In this document: in pieces, positions 34,627 to 43,900 of the stretch
How positions within the stretch are numbered: the stretch's first letter is position 1
Layout: the number at the start of each line of letters is the position of its first letter
Assembly (NCBI GenBank): GCA_913064945.1
Contig: CAJYAN010000004.1
Coordinates: forward strand, 1 to 47,500
Direction: 5' to 3'
Source: an uncultured Gammaproteobacteria bacterium
Lineage (GTDB): Bacteria; Pseudomonadota; Gammaproteobacteria; UBA6429; Thiohalophilaceae
Length of the DNA stretch: 47,500 nt
Notes under the pieces: generated by a model
The model's database searches: none
Told to the model about the DNA's origin: nothing
What the model saw: the letters and a program-made list of their open reading frames with translations, nothing else
Translations under genes and position numbers: made by a program

Positions 34627-35141
34627 TAGGACTTCTTACCTGCGGCCAGCAGTGAACCAATTTGCTTGCGCAATTTCGGCATATCGATTTCGCCAATCTT
34701 TTGTTTAATAATCTCTCCAGAAGGGTCGATCAAAAAGCTGGTCGGAGTAAGTTGTACATTACCAAAGGCGGCGACGGCCTCGCCCTTGATATCAATGGCA
34801 ATCGGATAGGGAATATTTTTGCGCCTGGCCATTTCCATGACGTGGTCTGGCCGATCATCCGGCATGGCGACCCCGATCAGTTCAAAGCCCTGGGCGTGAA
34901 ACTGGTGATAGAGATCAATCAAGTGCGGCATCTCCTTGATACACCCCGGACAGGAAGTGGCCCAAAAATTTACCAGTACAGGTTTACCGCGTAGCGCCTT
35001 GAGACTGATGGTTCGGCCATCAATGATTTTAAAATGGATGTCTGGTGCGGACTGCATTCCACTAGGACCGAACCAGAGATAGGCCATCAGTGTAAGCACG
35101 GCAATCGCAAACCCGGTAATCACTTTATCTTTTGTCTGCAT
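34626..35141 (-). CDS. TlpA/ResA-like membrane-anchored thioredoxin
   Basis: 171 residues. An N-terminal membrane anchor (ITGFAIAVLTLMAYLWF, 8-24) precedes a periplasmic thioredoxin fold with the redox pair C64-P-G-C67 (ATSCPGCIKEMP) and cis-proline LTPTSFLID. Such proteins reduce apocytochrome c or periplasmic disulfides. It is followed by hemJ with overlapping stop/start; the shared theme may be heme or cytochrome maturation. Confidence 0.88.
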   Translation of the reverse strand: MQTKDKVITGFAIAVLTLMAYLWFGPSGMQSAPDIHFKIIDGRTISLKALRGKPVLVNFWATSCPGCIKEMPHLIDLYHQFHAQGFELIGVAMPDDRPDHVMEMARRKNIPYPIAIDIKGEAVAAFGNVQLTPTSFLIDPSGEIIKQKIGEIDMPKLRKQIGSLLAAGKKS

Positions 35142-35347
35142 GACGACTCTTCAGCGTTGATAATTCATATTCGTCAAGTATACCTCGACTTCCGCAGAGG
35201 CACTACGTCCCCAGATTCGTCGCGGGGATATTGCCGTGAACGCACGGCTGGCGTTATTGTGATCCCGATGAGACAGATTTCAATCAGGCAAGTTCAGTGC
35301 GACCGGAAGGCAAGTCTGACCAACGAGGGCTGTCCTGAGCCAGCTGC

Positions 35348-35376
35348 TTGACCCCTATGCCGATTGAGACTATGTT
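35348..35376 (+). promoter_or_regulatory. Promoter of a candidate small RNA
   Basis: TTGACC (35348-35353), 17 nt, TATGTT (35371-35376). The nearest downstream element is a terminator 75 nt away, not a gene start. Confidence 0.45.
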
Positions 35377-35382
35377 ATTGGC

Positions 35383-35470
35383 TCGTTATCGGGTGGTGAG
35401 AGTCTATGCGGTTCAGGATAACGGCATTACCTTAACATCACAAAATTAAAGCGACATTGGTCGCTTTTTT
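35383..35470 (+). ncRNA. Candidate orphan small RNA, about 88 nt
   Basis: The segment lies between a sigma-70-like promoter and a rho-independent terminator in the 432-bp gap before argC. CGTTATC near the 5' end pairs with GATAACG about 30 nt later, and the 3' end is the GCGAC/GTCGC terminator hairpin plus T run, a typical Hfq-type layout. No open reading frame fits. I recognise no known RNA family. The rest of the gap (35142-35347) shows nothing I can name. Confidence 0.4.
35448..35470 (+). terminator. Rho-independent terminator upstream of argC
   Basis: GCGAC (35451-35455), loop ATTG, GTCGC (35460-35464), then TTTTTT. A-rich bases precede the stem. Confidence 0.78.
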
Positions 35471-35573
35471 GTTGGTATCGATTTCAGCCCAGGCATGATT
35501 GCCGTGCAAGGCATTGGCCAGTCAGCGTATAATCAGTACTTAATCGAATCTTAGACGTAAAGACACGGTGAAT

Positions 35574-36611
35574 ATGAAACACATCAAGGCAGGTATTGTG
35601 GGTGGTACGGGATATACCGGCGTTGAGCTCCTACGCCTGTTAGTTGCCCATCCTCAGGTTGAACTAAGCCTGATTACCTCCCGTGGTGATGCGGGCACCC
35701 CTGTGGCGGATATGTTTCCCAATTTACGGGGCGCGCTCGATATGGCCTTTACGGAGCCGGATATGGCGGCCCTTAAGACTTGTGACGTGGTTTTTTTTGC
35801 AACACCTAATGGTATTGCCATGACCATGGTACGGGAGTTACTGGCGGCCGGTGTAAAAGTCATCGACCTCGCGGCGGATTTTCGCTTGGGCAATCCCGCT
35901 GAATGGGAACAATGGTATGGCATGCCCCATGCCTGCCCGGAGTTGCTGGAGGAGGCGGTCTATGGTCTACCCGAGGTCAATCGCGAGGCAATCCGCAAGG
36001 CCAGTTTAATCGCGAATCCTGGTTGCTATCCCACGGCGGTGCAGCTGGGGCTTCTGCCGTTGATTGAGAATAAATTAGTCGACCTGCAATATCTGATTGC
36101 GGACTGTAAATCCGGTGTCAGTGGTGCCGGACGTAAGGCGAGCGTCGGGACTTTGCTCGCCGAGTGCAGTGAAAGTTTTAAGGCGTACGCGGTTTCAGGT
36201 CATCGGCATTTACCCGAGATTCGCCAGGGCCTGCAACGTGCCGCGAATAGTGCTGTGGGTCTGACCTTCGTGCCACACCTGACACCGATGATCCGTGGCA
36301 TTCACGCAACCTTGTATGCAAGGCTGGCCTCCGGGGTCACGGATCTGCAGGCGGTCTACGAGGATTATTATAAAGATGAATATTTCGTTGATGTCCTGCC
36401 GCCGGGGAGTCATCCCGAGACACGTACGGTTAAAGGTGCCAATCACTGTCGAATCGCGCTGCATGTTCCACAGGGCGGTGATACCGTCGTTGTGTTATCG
36501 GTCATTGATAACCTGGTAAAAGGTGCCGCCGGGCAGGCGGTGCAAAATATGAATCTGTTGTTTGACCTGGATGAACGTGCTGGTCTGCAAGGTATTGCAT
36601 TGGTGCCCTGA
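35574..36611 (+). CDS. argC: N-acetyl-gamma-glutamyl-phosphate reductase
   Basis: 345 residues. It reduces N-acetylglutamyl phosphate in arginine synthesis. NADP loop [14 protein letters not shown] (9-22), catalytic cysteine in [22 protein letters not shown], and HRHLPEI. ATG 35574 is preferred over GTG 35568, two codons earlier. The last base of the stop is the first base of the next gene's ATG. Confidence 0.95.
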   Translation: MKHIKAGIVGGTGYTGVELLRLLVAHPQVELSLITSRGDAGTPVADMFPNLRGALDMAFTEPDMAALKTCDVVFFATPNGIAMTMVRELLAAGVKVIDLAADFRLGNPAEWEQWYGMPHACPELLEEAVYGLPEVNREAIRKASLIANPGCYPTAVQLGLLPLIENKLVDLQYLIADCKSGVSGAGRKASVGTLLAECSESFKAYAVSGHRHLPEIRQGLQRAANSAVGLTFVPHLTPMIRGIHATLYARLASGVTDLQAVYEDYYKDEYFVDVLPPGSHPETRTVKGANHCRIALHVPQGGDTVVVLSVIDNLVKGAAGQAVQNMNLLFDLDERAGLQGIALVP

Positions 36612-37339
36612 TGCCGTTGGTCGTTAAATCCCATCATCCCTGGAAGACCCGTCTTGTGGCGCTCCTGATTGTCCTGGCCCTGATTATGGGCAGCTGGTCT
36701 ATTTTCGAGTATGGTCGTTTTAGTGCCGGGTATGACAGTCACGAGGCCAATCAGCTAAAGGCGCAATGGGCGGCGAATAACACGAAACAGCAGGATCTAA
36801 TTGATCAGTTACGCGCCGAGAAGGCTATTTTAGAACGTGATTCACAGATTAAGCGGGAGGCCTATGGTGAACTGGATGGCACCCTGCGCCAGTTACAGGC
36901 TGAGATCCTGGAACTCAAGGAGGAACTTGCCTTTTATCGGGGGATTGTTTCACCTCGTGATGCGGCGAGGGGCTTGCGTGTACAAAGTGTTAAACTGGAG
37001 TCGAATGGTCACCCCAAAGGTTATCGTTACAAGATTATACTCACGCAGGTGCTTAAAAATGACAAGGTTGCCTACGGCCGGGTAAACTTGGCGGTCGAAG
37101 GTATGCTCCGTGGTATCTCCACCAGATTGTCCATATCTGACCTGACTGGGAAGTCGGTCAAAGAAATAAATTATCGATTTACGTATTTTCAGAGCCTCGA
37201 AGGTGATATTACGCTACCCGAGGGTTTTCAACCGCTACGGTTACGCTTACAGGTACTGCCCTGGGGGCGACACGAGGATGAAATCCTCAGGAGTATTAAC
37301 TGGCCTATTAAGGAGAAGACGACGAATGTGGGGAAATAA
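36611..37339 (+). CDS. DUF6776-like membrane-anchored coiled-coil protein
   Basis: 242 residues. One N-terminal membrane helix (LVALLIVLALIMGSWSIFEYG), a coiled coil at about 45-107 (DLIDQLRAEKAILERDSQIKREAYGELDGTLRQLQAEILELKEEL), then a beta-rich periplasmic domain (YRYKIILTQVLKN, RLSISDLTG, EGFQPLRLRLQVLPW). The layout fits DUF6776, a gammaproteobacterial family. It overlaps argC by 1 nt and the bactofilin gene by 14 nt, suggesting cell-envelope work with bactofilin. The family name is from memory. Confidence 0.82.
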   Translation: MPLVVKSHHPWKTRLVALLIVLALIMGSWSIFEYGRFSAGYDSHEANQLKAQWAANNTKQQDLIDQLRAEKAILERDSQIKREAYGELDGTLRQLQAEILELKEELAFYRGIVSPRDAARGLRVQSVKLESNGHPKGYRYKIILTQVLKNDKVAYGRVNLAVEGMLRGISTRLSISDLTGKSVKEINYRFTYFQSLEGDITLPEGFQPLRLRLQVLPWGRHEDEILRSINWPIKEKTTNVGK

Positions 37340-37745
37340 AAGAAAGCCGAGACAAACAGCGCAGATCGATTCGCTGATTGGCCAGCATACCGAGATTCAT
37401 GGCGACGTCATTTTTACGGGTGGCCTGCATGTGGATGGCAAAGTCAAAGGCAATGTTGTTGCCGAAGGTAGTGAACAGGATTCTGTTCTGACCCTGAGCG
37501 AACGCGGCACGATCGAGGGTGAGGTCAAGGTCCCCAACGTGGTGATCAACGGGACCATTAAGGGTGACGTTCATGCCCTCACGCATGTAGAGCTGGCCGC
37601 CCAGGCACGGGTCCATGGTAATGTTTACTATAGCCTGATCGAGATGGCCATGGGGGCGGAGGTCAATGGCAATCTGGTACATCGCCCTGATCAGTCTGTG
37701 GTTTCTATCAAGCGGGAAGAGAAATCATCCGTGAAAGAATCTTGA
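37326..37745 (+). CDS. Bactofilin
   Basis: 139 residues. The central DUF583 beta-helix runs from about 15 to 115: IDSLIGQHTEIHGDVIFTGGLHVDGKVKGNVVAE, ERGTIEGEVKVPNVVINGTIKGDVHA, VHGNVYYSLIEMAMGAEVNGNLV. Bactofilins polymerise without nucleotides and organise cell-wall enzymes or appendages. ATG 37326 is chosen because AGGAG lies 10 nt upstream; it overlaps the previous gene. Confidence 0.92.
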   Translation: MWGNKRKPRQTAQIDSLIGQHTEIHGDVIFTGGLHVDGKVKGNVVAEGSEQDSVLTLSERGTIEGEVKVPNVVINGTIKGDVHALTHVELAAQARVHGNVYYSLIEMAMGAEVNGNLVHRPDQSVVSIKREEKSSVKES

Positions 37746-37847
37746 TAATACGGCAATGGATTCCCATAATGTTGCTATAGTAGGAATATCTAATATCAAA
37801 TAGCTGATTTTGCTATTCGAAGTAATGTTATTGAATGGAGAAGTATC

Positions 37848-38198
37848 ATGACAGCAGTCACCACAGAGAATAGCGCCCTGGTCTTTACCAACGCGGCCGC
37901 CAGCAAGGTTAAAAAGCTCATCGCTGACGAAGGTAATGATAATCTTAAATTGCGGGTTTTCGTTACCGGTGGTGGTTGCTCCGGTTTTCAGTATGGCTTT
38001 ACGTTCGATGAGAATATCCAGGATGGCGATACTCAGGTTGAGAATGACGGGGTTGCCGTTGTGGTCGATCCTATGAGTTTTCAATATCTTACGGGAGCCG
38101 AGATTGATTATAAAGAAGACCTGGAAGGCTCCATGTTTGTGATTCGAAATCCTAATGCCACCACGACCTGTGGTTGCGGTTCTTCCTTTTCTGTTTAA
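37848..38198 (+). CDS. erpA: Iron-sulfur cluster insertion protein ErpA
   Basis: 116 residues, an A-type carrier delivering Fe-S clusters to apoproteins such as IspG. Cluster ligands: C44 ([13 protein letters not shown]) and C108-G-C110 (TTCGCGSSF). A GGAG precedes the ATG. An AATAGC/GCTATT inverted repeat (37799-37817) lies in the 5' region, role unknown. Confidence 0.95.
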   Translation: MTAVTTENSALVFTNAAASKVKKLIADEGNDNLKLRVFVTGGGCSGFQYGFTFDENIQDGDTQVENDGVAVVVDPMSFQYLTGAEIDYKEDLEGSMFVIRNPNATTTCGCGSSFSV

Positions 38199-38221
38199 AT
38201 ATTAATACTCGATTCAGGGCA

Positions 38222-38250
38222 GGCGGCTGTGTATGGATAACCGCCTTTTT
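38222..38250 (+). terminator. Rho-independent terminator after erpA
   Basis: GGCGG (38222-38226) pairs with CCGCC (38241-38245) and is followed by five T. The loop is long (14 nt), so strength is uncertain. Confidence 0.65.
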
Positions 38251-38316
38251 GTCTATGTATTCAAATCGAACTGTGTAATAACAAACGCAGGTCTCATTTA
38301 CTAACAGGAACTCGCC

Positions 38317-39471
38317 ATGAGTGAATACCTGCCAGGTCTGGCCGGGGTACCGGCAACACAATCGAATATCTCTGATATTGACGGAGAAAAGGGCATTTTG
38401 TCCTATCGTGGCTACCCTATTGAGCAATTAGCGGAACAAAGCACTTTCGAAGAGACCACCCTACTGCTACTCGATGGCAAGCTACCGTCACAGACGCACC
38501 TAGATGAATTTGCCATCAAGCTGCGCCGTAACCGACGGGTCCAGTATCACATTACCGATCTGATGAAGACGTTCCCGCCGAGCGGGCACCCCATGGAAAT
38601 GCTACAAACTGCCGTCGCCAGTCTGGGCATGTTTTATCCCGGTGGCGAATGCCTGACGGGGGGGGAGTGTCAGGACCTGGATTATATCCATAACATGACC
38701 GTCAAGATTATCGCCCGCATGGGCACACTGGTTGCCATGTGGGAACACATTCGCCAGGGCTATGAGCCGCCGGAGCCACGCGACGGCTATTCGTATGCAG
38801 AAAATTTTTTATACATGTTTACCCGCGAAAAACCCGACCCGCTGCTGGCGCACATTATGGATGTCTGCCTGATTTTGCATGCAGAACACACGATCAACGC
38901 CTCGACCTTTTCGGTGCTGGTGAACGCCTCAACCCTCGCCAGTCCGAATAGCGTGATTGCCGCGGCTCTGGCGGCGCTCTCGGGTCCGCTGCATGGTGGT
39001 GCCAACCAGAAAGTCGTGGAAATGCTGGAAGACATCGGTTCCCCCGATAAGGCGGAAGAGTACATCGACAAACGTCTGGCGAATAAAGAGGTGATCTGGG
39101 GCATGGGGCATCGTGAGTACAAAACCAAAGACCCGCGCGCCAAAATTCTGGAAAAGCTGGTGGACAAGCTCATGGAGGCTCGTGGTGGCGCGGTCAATCC
39201 CATGTTTGAGACCGCGAAAATGGTCGAGAAAATCTGTGAAGATCGCCTGGCCCAGAAAGGGGTGTATGCTAACGTCGACTTCTACTCGGGCATACTCTAT
39301 ACCGAGATGGGGATCCCGGCGGACCAGTTTACGGCGATTTTTGCCATTGCCCGTTCGGCTGGCTGGTTGGCGCACTGGCGTGAACAATTGAGCGACAATC
39401 GCATCTTCCGGCCAACTCAGGTGTATGCCGGAGAGCCGGTGCGTGATTACACCCCCATCGAGCTTCGTTAA
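38317..39471 (+). CDS. gltA: Citrate synthase, short form
   Basis: 384 residues. It condenses acetyl-CoA and oxaloacetate. Catalytic regions: LHAEHTINASTF, SGPLHGGANQKVVEML, GMGHREYKTKDPRA and ANVDFYSGILY. The length and the opening LAGVPATQSNISDIDGEKGILSYRGYPI place it with the short, Bacillus/archaeal/methylcitrate-like branch rather than the 427-residue NADH-regulated E. coli GltA. No prp genes flank it, so citrate synthase is favoured over methylcitrate synthase. Confidence 0.9.
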   Translation: MSEYLPGLAGVPATQSNISDIDGEKGILSYRGYPIEQLAEQSTFEETTLLLLDGKLPSQTHLDEFAIKLRRNRRVQYHITDLMKTFPPSGHPMEMLQTAVASLGMFYPGGECLTGGECQDLDYIHNMTVKIIARMGTLVAMWEHIRQGYEPPEPRDGYSYAENFLYMFTREKPDPLLAHIMDVCLILHAEHTINASTFSVLVNASTLASPNSVIAAALAALSGPLHGGANQKVVEMLEDIGSPDKAEEYIDKRLANKEVIWGMGHREYKTKDPRAKILEKLVDKLMEARGGAVNPMFETAKMVEKICEDRLAQKGVYANVDFYSGILYTEMGIPADQFTAIFAIARSAGWLAHWREQLSDNRIFRPTQVYAGEPVRDYTPIELR

Positions 39472-39516
39472 ACACTCAATATCTATATGATTTTAATACC
39501 ATTATCTGCTAATTAT

Positions 39517-39538
39517 CGTAGGTGATTTCTAACCTACG
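39517..39538. other. Hairpin after gltA
   Basis: CGTAGGT and ACCTACG form a 7-bp stem with an 8-nt loop. The following bases are AAAATC, with a T run only 12 nt on, so it is an atypical terminator at best. Confidence 0.35.
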
Positions 39539-39709
39539 AAAATCATTAAGTTTTTCTCTCAATTGCCGATGCATATAGGGTGCTGACGGCTGGTAGCGGA
39601 ACAGGCTTGTCAAAAAATAACACCCAAGACTACGTCAGAGGTTGAGTGGCGGGAGTAGTGCATTTTGTGGTTGATACCGTTAGATGAAAGCATAAAAAAC
39701 TGCAGGTCA

Positions 39710-40588
39710 GTGTTAGGGCGAAGGCAGGGCTTGCCTCGTCGTCTGACGCTGAGCCTAATCCTTAGTCTCATTCTCGGTTGGCAAGTGCCACTGATGGCGG
39801 AGGAACCACCTCTGCTGATGGGGGTGTTCCCGCGTCAGGGCTTTACCCGGACAATGGAAAACTTTAGCCTGCTGGCCGACTATCTTCACAGCCACCTTGG
39901 CCGTAAAGTCATTCTCAAAAGTGCGCGTAACTTTGCAGAATTCTGGCAAGGGGTGGAGCACGGTCAATATGACCTTGTGCACTATAACCAGTATCACTAT
40001 GTCCGATCACATAAAGAACTTGGCTATGAGGTCATCGCCAAGAATGAGGAACATCACCAGACGACTCTCCGTGGTGTTCTCGTTGTCCGTAAAGATAGTG
40101 GTATTGCCAATGTGGCGGATCTGCGTGGCAAGAAAATCATCTTTGGTGGAGGTCGCCACGCCATGCAAAGCTATATCGTTGCCTCCTACCTTTTGCAGCA
40201 GGCCGGACTGTCTAAATCATCGTATCAGGCCCTCTTCAGTGAATCGCCGCCCAATGCCATATTTGCGACGTACTATGAACAGGCCGCCGCGGCAGGTTCG
40301 GGTGACGCCAATATGGCGATCCCGGTCATTCAACAGCGTATCGATGTTTCACAGCTCAAGATCCTCGCGCGAAGCAAAAAACTGGCGCAATTGCCCTGGG
40401 CCGTGAAAAAGACACTGAGTCCGGCCCTTAAAACACGAATAGCAAATCTGCTGGTCAACCTGGATAAGACGAAGGCCGGTCGAGAGGTGTTGCAGCGTGC
40501 TGGCCTGACGGGGATTAGAGCCGCCATTGATAAGGATTATGACATGGACCGCAAGATTATACGTCAGGTGCTGGGCGAGGATTATTAA
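39710..40588 (+). CDS. PhnD-like periplasmic binding protein
   Basis: About 292 residues with a signal peptide (VLGRRQGLPRR, then LTLSLILSLILGWQVPLMA). The mature part matches the phosphate/phosphonate-binding PhnD family: LLMGVFPRQGFTRTMENFSLLADYLHSHLGRKV, HGQYDLVHYNQYHYV, LRGVLVVRKDSGI and LRGKKIIFGGGRHAMQSYIV. The start is uncertain (GTG 39710, or TTG 39665 or 39731). No ABC permease or ATPase follows. The stop overlaps the GGDEF-EAL gene, suggesting a sensor role. The ligand is unknown. Confidence 0.88.
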   Translation: MLGRRQGLPRRLTLSLILSLILGWQVPLMAEEPPLLMGVFPRQGFTRTMENFSLLADYLHSHLGRKVILKSARNFAEFWQGVEHGQYDLVHYNQYHYVRSHKELGYEVIAKNEEHHQTTLRGVLVVRKDSGIANVADLRGKKIIFGGGRHAMQSYIVASYLLQQAGLSKSSYQALFSESPPNAIFATYYEQAAAAGSGDANMAIPVIQQRIDVSQLKILARSKKLAQLPWAVKKTLSPALKTRIANLLVNLDKTKAGREVLQRAGLTGIRAAIDKDYDMDRKIIRQVLGEDY

Positions 40589-42780
40589 TGATAGGCCCGC
40601 CTGTTCTTAGCATAATAAGCCGTTGGATGCGTAGCCTGGGTGGCAAATTCATTCTGCTGGCACTGGGCGTCATGAGTATCACCATGGGTATTATTGGTGT
40701 GCTTAATTACCAGGCACAGAGTAATTACGGTCTTCAATTACTTAAAACGAAAGGTGAGTCGTTGGGCCATTTTATGGCAGCCGTCAGTGCGGCACCAATA
40801 CTTGCTTATGATTATGTAACATTGAGTGACTATGTCAGGGATGTTAGTCAGGAAAAAGACGTCGTCTACATCGTGATTACCTCGCCTGAAGGCACTCATC
40901 TGGCTTCATTTATAAATAAAAAAAGTAATTTTAGTCGCAAGGTCAGCGGAAAGTTCAGGGCAAATGCCCTGTCTGGAGCGATTGCAGATATTGAAAAATC
41001 ACCACGCGTATTGAATACAAAGATGGATATTGTCTTTAATAAAAAGGTGATTGGCCGGGTGCTGGTTGGTATGGATCGTAAACAGGCCGAGGTTGCGGCC
41101 AAACTGGCACTGATACGACAATTAATCAATAATTTTATCCTGCTTTCGATTTTAGCGGCATCGATTTACTTTGTCTTTCAATTCAGCACATTGCGACCTT
41201 TGCAAAAATTAATGCAGGGTGCCAGGCGAATAGCCCATGGGAACCTGGATGAAAACGTGGTGATTGAGTCAAACGATGAAATGGGCAAACTGGCGCATAT
41301 CTTTAATTTGATGATGCATAGTCTCAAATTAAGTATTAACGATAAAGATGTCGCCCTAGTGGAGATAAAAGAGCTTAACCATACACTTGAAAACAGGGTC
41401 ATTGAGCGAACCCGAACGCTGGAGACACTTAATCAGGAATTACGTCACCTTGCCCTGCATGACCCGCTAACGGGCCTGCCAAACCGCGTTCTGATCCAGG
41501 ACCGATTGGAGCACAGCGTCCTGGATGCAAAACGTCGCAACGATACCTTTGCCGTTTTTATGATTGATCTGGATCGTTTCAAGGAAGTTAATGATACGTT
41601 GGGACATAACGTGGGCGACCAACTATTGTTGCAGGTCAGCCAGCGACTACTGGATGTTCTGCGAGATATTGATACGGTCGGCAGACTGGGTGGTGATGAG
41701 TTTGCCATCATTGTCAATGACGTCAATGTCGATGCCAGCGTCATTGTCGCCAGCAAGATATCTCAGGCGTTTGATTTACCGTTTACCCTGGAGCACCTGA
41801 ATCTGAATACATCTGCCAGCATCGGGATTGCGATCTTTCCCGAGCATGGTGAAAGCCCGCAGGACTTATTAAAGAGTGCTGATGTTGCCATGTATTATGC
41901 CAAGCAGCATAAAGAAGAATTTTGTATTTACCATCAAAGTAAGGATATCCATAGTGAACAGCGACTATCCTTGAGCAGTGAACTGCGTGAAGCAATTAAT
42001 ACCGAACAATTGAAACTTTACTATCAGCCAAAAATCGACTTACAACGCCAACGCATGATTGGTGTTGAGGCGCTGGTGCGGTGGCAGCATCCGGAAAAAG
42101 GTATTATCAACCCTGATGACTTTATTCCTCTGGCTGAGCAGACCGGGTTAATAAAACCACTAACGTATTGGGTGCTTGAGAGGGCGCTGGCGGATTTACA
42201 AAGATGGCGTAGCAACGGTATTGAGCTATCGGTAGCCGTGAATCTATCGACGCAGAACCTACAGGATAGTCAGTTATTAAATCATCTGGAAAGTCTGATA
42301 AAGCAATACAAGACGCCGAGCAATCAGTTGGTGCTGGAAGTGACTGAAACGGCATTAATGCAAAATATGGACACCTCTATTGAAACATTGAGAAAGCTAA
42401 AAGACCTGGGTGTATTTCTTTCGATTGATGATTTCGGAGTTGGTTACTCTTCTTTTAGTTATTTACAGCGATTGCCCATCGATGATATCAAAATTGATAA
42501 ATCATTTGTGATCGATATGGAAAATGACATTGATGGCGCCGTCATTGTCGAATCGATTATTTCACTGGCCCACCATCTGGGTCTGCAGGTTGTGGCGGAA
42601 GGGGTAGAAAACAGTACGGCGATGCAACAACTCCTGCGTTGGGGATGTGATATGGCACAGGGTTATCATATTTGTCGGCCACTTCCAGAGCATGAGTTGA
42701 TGCAGTTTATACATCAACTCGGAACACAACTGAATTTTCCGATTATGATGGCATCGACCGTTGCAGGTCAGGCCGGATAG
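40588..42780 (+). CDS. Membrane HAMP-GGDEF-EAL c-di-GMP enzyme paired with the PhnD-like protein
   Basis: 730 residues. Two membrane helices (about 20-40 and 175-200) flank a periplasmic domain. A HAMP domain (about 200-255; LRPLQKLMQGARRIAHGNLDE) leads to GGDEF (RLGGDEFAII near 367) and EAL (GVEALVRWQHP near 493; IDDFGVGYSSFSYL; VVAEGVEN). All key residues are intact in both domains, so either or both activities are possible. It starts on the last base of the PhnD-like stop, hence co-translation. The periplasmic domain is the likely partner of the binding protein. It overlaps anmK tail to tail. Confidence 0.92.
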   Translation: MIGPPVLSIISRWMRSLGGKFILLALGVMSITMGIIGVLNYQAQSNYGLQLLKTKGESLGHFMAAVSAAPILAYDYVTLSDYVRDVSQEKDVVYIVITSPEGTHLASFINKKSNFSRKVSGKFRANALSGAIADIEKSPRVLNTKMDIVFNKKVIGRVLVGMDRKQAEVAAKLALIRQLINNFILLSILAASIYFVFQFSTLRPLQKLMQGARRIAHGNLDENVVIESNDEMGKLAHIFNLMMHSLKLSINDKDVALVEIKELNHTLENRVIERTRTLETLNQELRHLALHDPLTGLPNRVLIQDRLEHSVLDAKRRNDTFAVFMIDLDRFKEVNDTLGHNVGDQLLLQVSQRLLDVLRDIDTVGRLGGDEFAIIVNDVNVDASVIVASKISQAFDLPFTLEHLNLNTSASIGIAIFPEHGESPQDLLKSADVAMYYAKQHKEEFCIYHQSKDIHSEQRLSLSSELREAINTEQLKLYYQPKIDLQRQRMIGVEALVRWQHPEKGIINPDDFIPLAEQTGLIKPLTYWVLERALADLQRWRSNGIELSVAVNLSTQNLQDSQLLNHLESLIKQYKTPSNQLVLEVTETALMQNMDTSIETLRKLKDLGVFLSIDDFGVGYSSFSYLQRLPIDDIKIDKSFVIDMENDIDGAVIVESIISLAHHLGLQVVAEGVENSTAMQQLLRWGCDMAQGYHICRPLPEHELMQFIHQLGTQLNFPIMMASTVAGQAG

Positions 42781-43877
42781 ATACCGCCGAGGACAGTGGC
42801 ATGTCTCGCCCCGGTGACCGAATGGAGGCTACCCGGTTTGTGCGCCAGTGTTTGCCTGGCTAACCAGGCAAACGCTGTTGCCTCGACAAAATCCGGGTCG
42901 ACGCCAAGCGCAGCGGTCGAGGCAATATCGATGTCTGACAAACAGGCCTGTAGACGTTTAACCAGTTCCCGATTATGGACACCTCCACCACAGATCAGCA
43001 GGCGCCGGGTCCCGGCGGCATAGCGGCGCATGTCATTCGCCACGGTTTGTACCGTTAATTCCAGCAGGCTGGATTGAACGTCAGCCGCATCTTGTACCTT
43101 AGTATGGTTGAGATGCCGCTGGATCCAGTCAAGTCGAAAGTAATCGCGCCCCGTTGTTTTGGGAGGGAGGGCGGAAAAATACGGATCCCGGAGGAAGTCG
43201 CTGAGGAGCGTTTGCTGGCACTGGCCGCTGGCGGCCCACTGCCCTGCTTCGTCATATTCATGCTGCCGAGAGTGCTTAATCCAGTCGTTGAGCAGGCAAT
43301 TTGCGGGGCCGGTATCAAAGCCGGTTACGGCCTGTCGTTCATGAGCAGGCAGTAGTGTCAGATTGGCAATGCCGCCTAAATTAAGGATGGCGCGGTCCTC
43401 TTGTTGATCACGGAAGATGTGGGCATGAAACGCCGGGACGAGGGGCGCTCCCTGGCCACCGGCGGCCATGTCGCGACGGCGAAAATCGGCAACGGTGGTA
43501 ATGCCGGTGAGTTCGGCAATGATATTCGGGTCACCAATCTGTAAGGTCGTTGGGGTGTCGCCACCAGGATAGTGACGAATCGTCTGTCCGTGACTGCCAA
43601 TCGCCGTAATATCACTTGCGGAATATGATGTCGTGGCCAATAACGCCTGCACACTCTGTGCGAACAGTCGTCCAAGCCGGACATCACAACGGGCATAATT
43701 ATCCAGCTCATGAGTGGTCTGCCCATTGAATGCCAGCAACTGTGTCTGTAAGTCCGATGGAATGGCATAGTTTGCCGAGCAGAGCAGTTTGCCCTGTGGA
43801 TGACTAAAATCGATTAAGGCGGCATCAATGCCATCAACACTGGTTCCGGAGATCAGGCCAATATAAAGCGCACTCAT
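42768..43877 (-). CDS. anmK: Anhydro-N-acetylmuramic acid kinase
   Basis: 369 residues, the same as E. coli AnmK. It phosphorylates and opens 1,6-anhydro-MurNAc in peptidoglycan recycling. Motifs: YIGLISGTSVDGIDAALIDF, TAIGSHGQTIRHYP, NLGGIANLTLLP, GFDTGPANCLLNDWI and LLICGGGVHNRELVKRL. ATG 43877 is preferred; GTG 43889, overlapping the upstream TAG, would add four residues. It follows the M23 peptidase, a cell-wall pairing common in gammaproteobacteria. Confidence 0.94.
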   Translation of the reverse strand: MSALYIGLISGTSVDGIDAALIDFSHPQGKLLCSANYAIPSDLQTQLLAFNGQTTHELDNYARCDVRLGRLFAQSVQALLATTSYSASDITAIGSHGQTIRHYPGGDTPTTLQIGDPNIIAELTGITTVADFRRRDMAAGGQGAPLVPAFHAHIFRDQQEDRAILNLGGIANLTLLPAHERQAVTGFDTGPANCLLNDWIKHSRQHEYDEAGQWAASGQCQQTLLSDFLRDPYFSALPPKTTGRDYFRLDWIQRHLNHTKVQDAADVQSSLLELTVQTVANDMRRYAAGTRRLLICGGGVHNRELVKRLQACLSDIDIASTAALGVDPDFVEATAFAWLARQTLAHKPGSLHSVTGARHATVLGGIYPA

Positions 43878-43880
43878 CGA

Positions 43881-43900
43881 CAACCCCACTAGTGGGGTTG
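43881..43900. repeat. Perfect 20-bp palindrome at the M23-anmK junction
   Basis: Ten bases, CAACCCCACT, are followed by their exact reverse complement. The centre is the TAG stop of the M23 gene, and one arm lies 3 nt before the anmK ATG. In the mRNA it could form a hairpin at the coupling point, or it could be a protein site in DNA. Confidence 0.8.

Noticed and set aside
39517-39538. Hairpin after gltA as a rho-independent terminator
   Set aside because: The T run is 12 nt away from the stem, with A-rich bases between; kept only as a hairpin.
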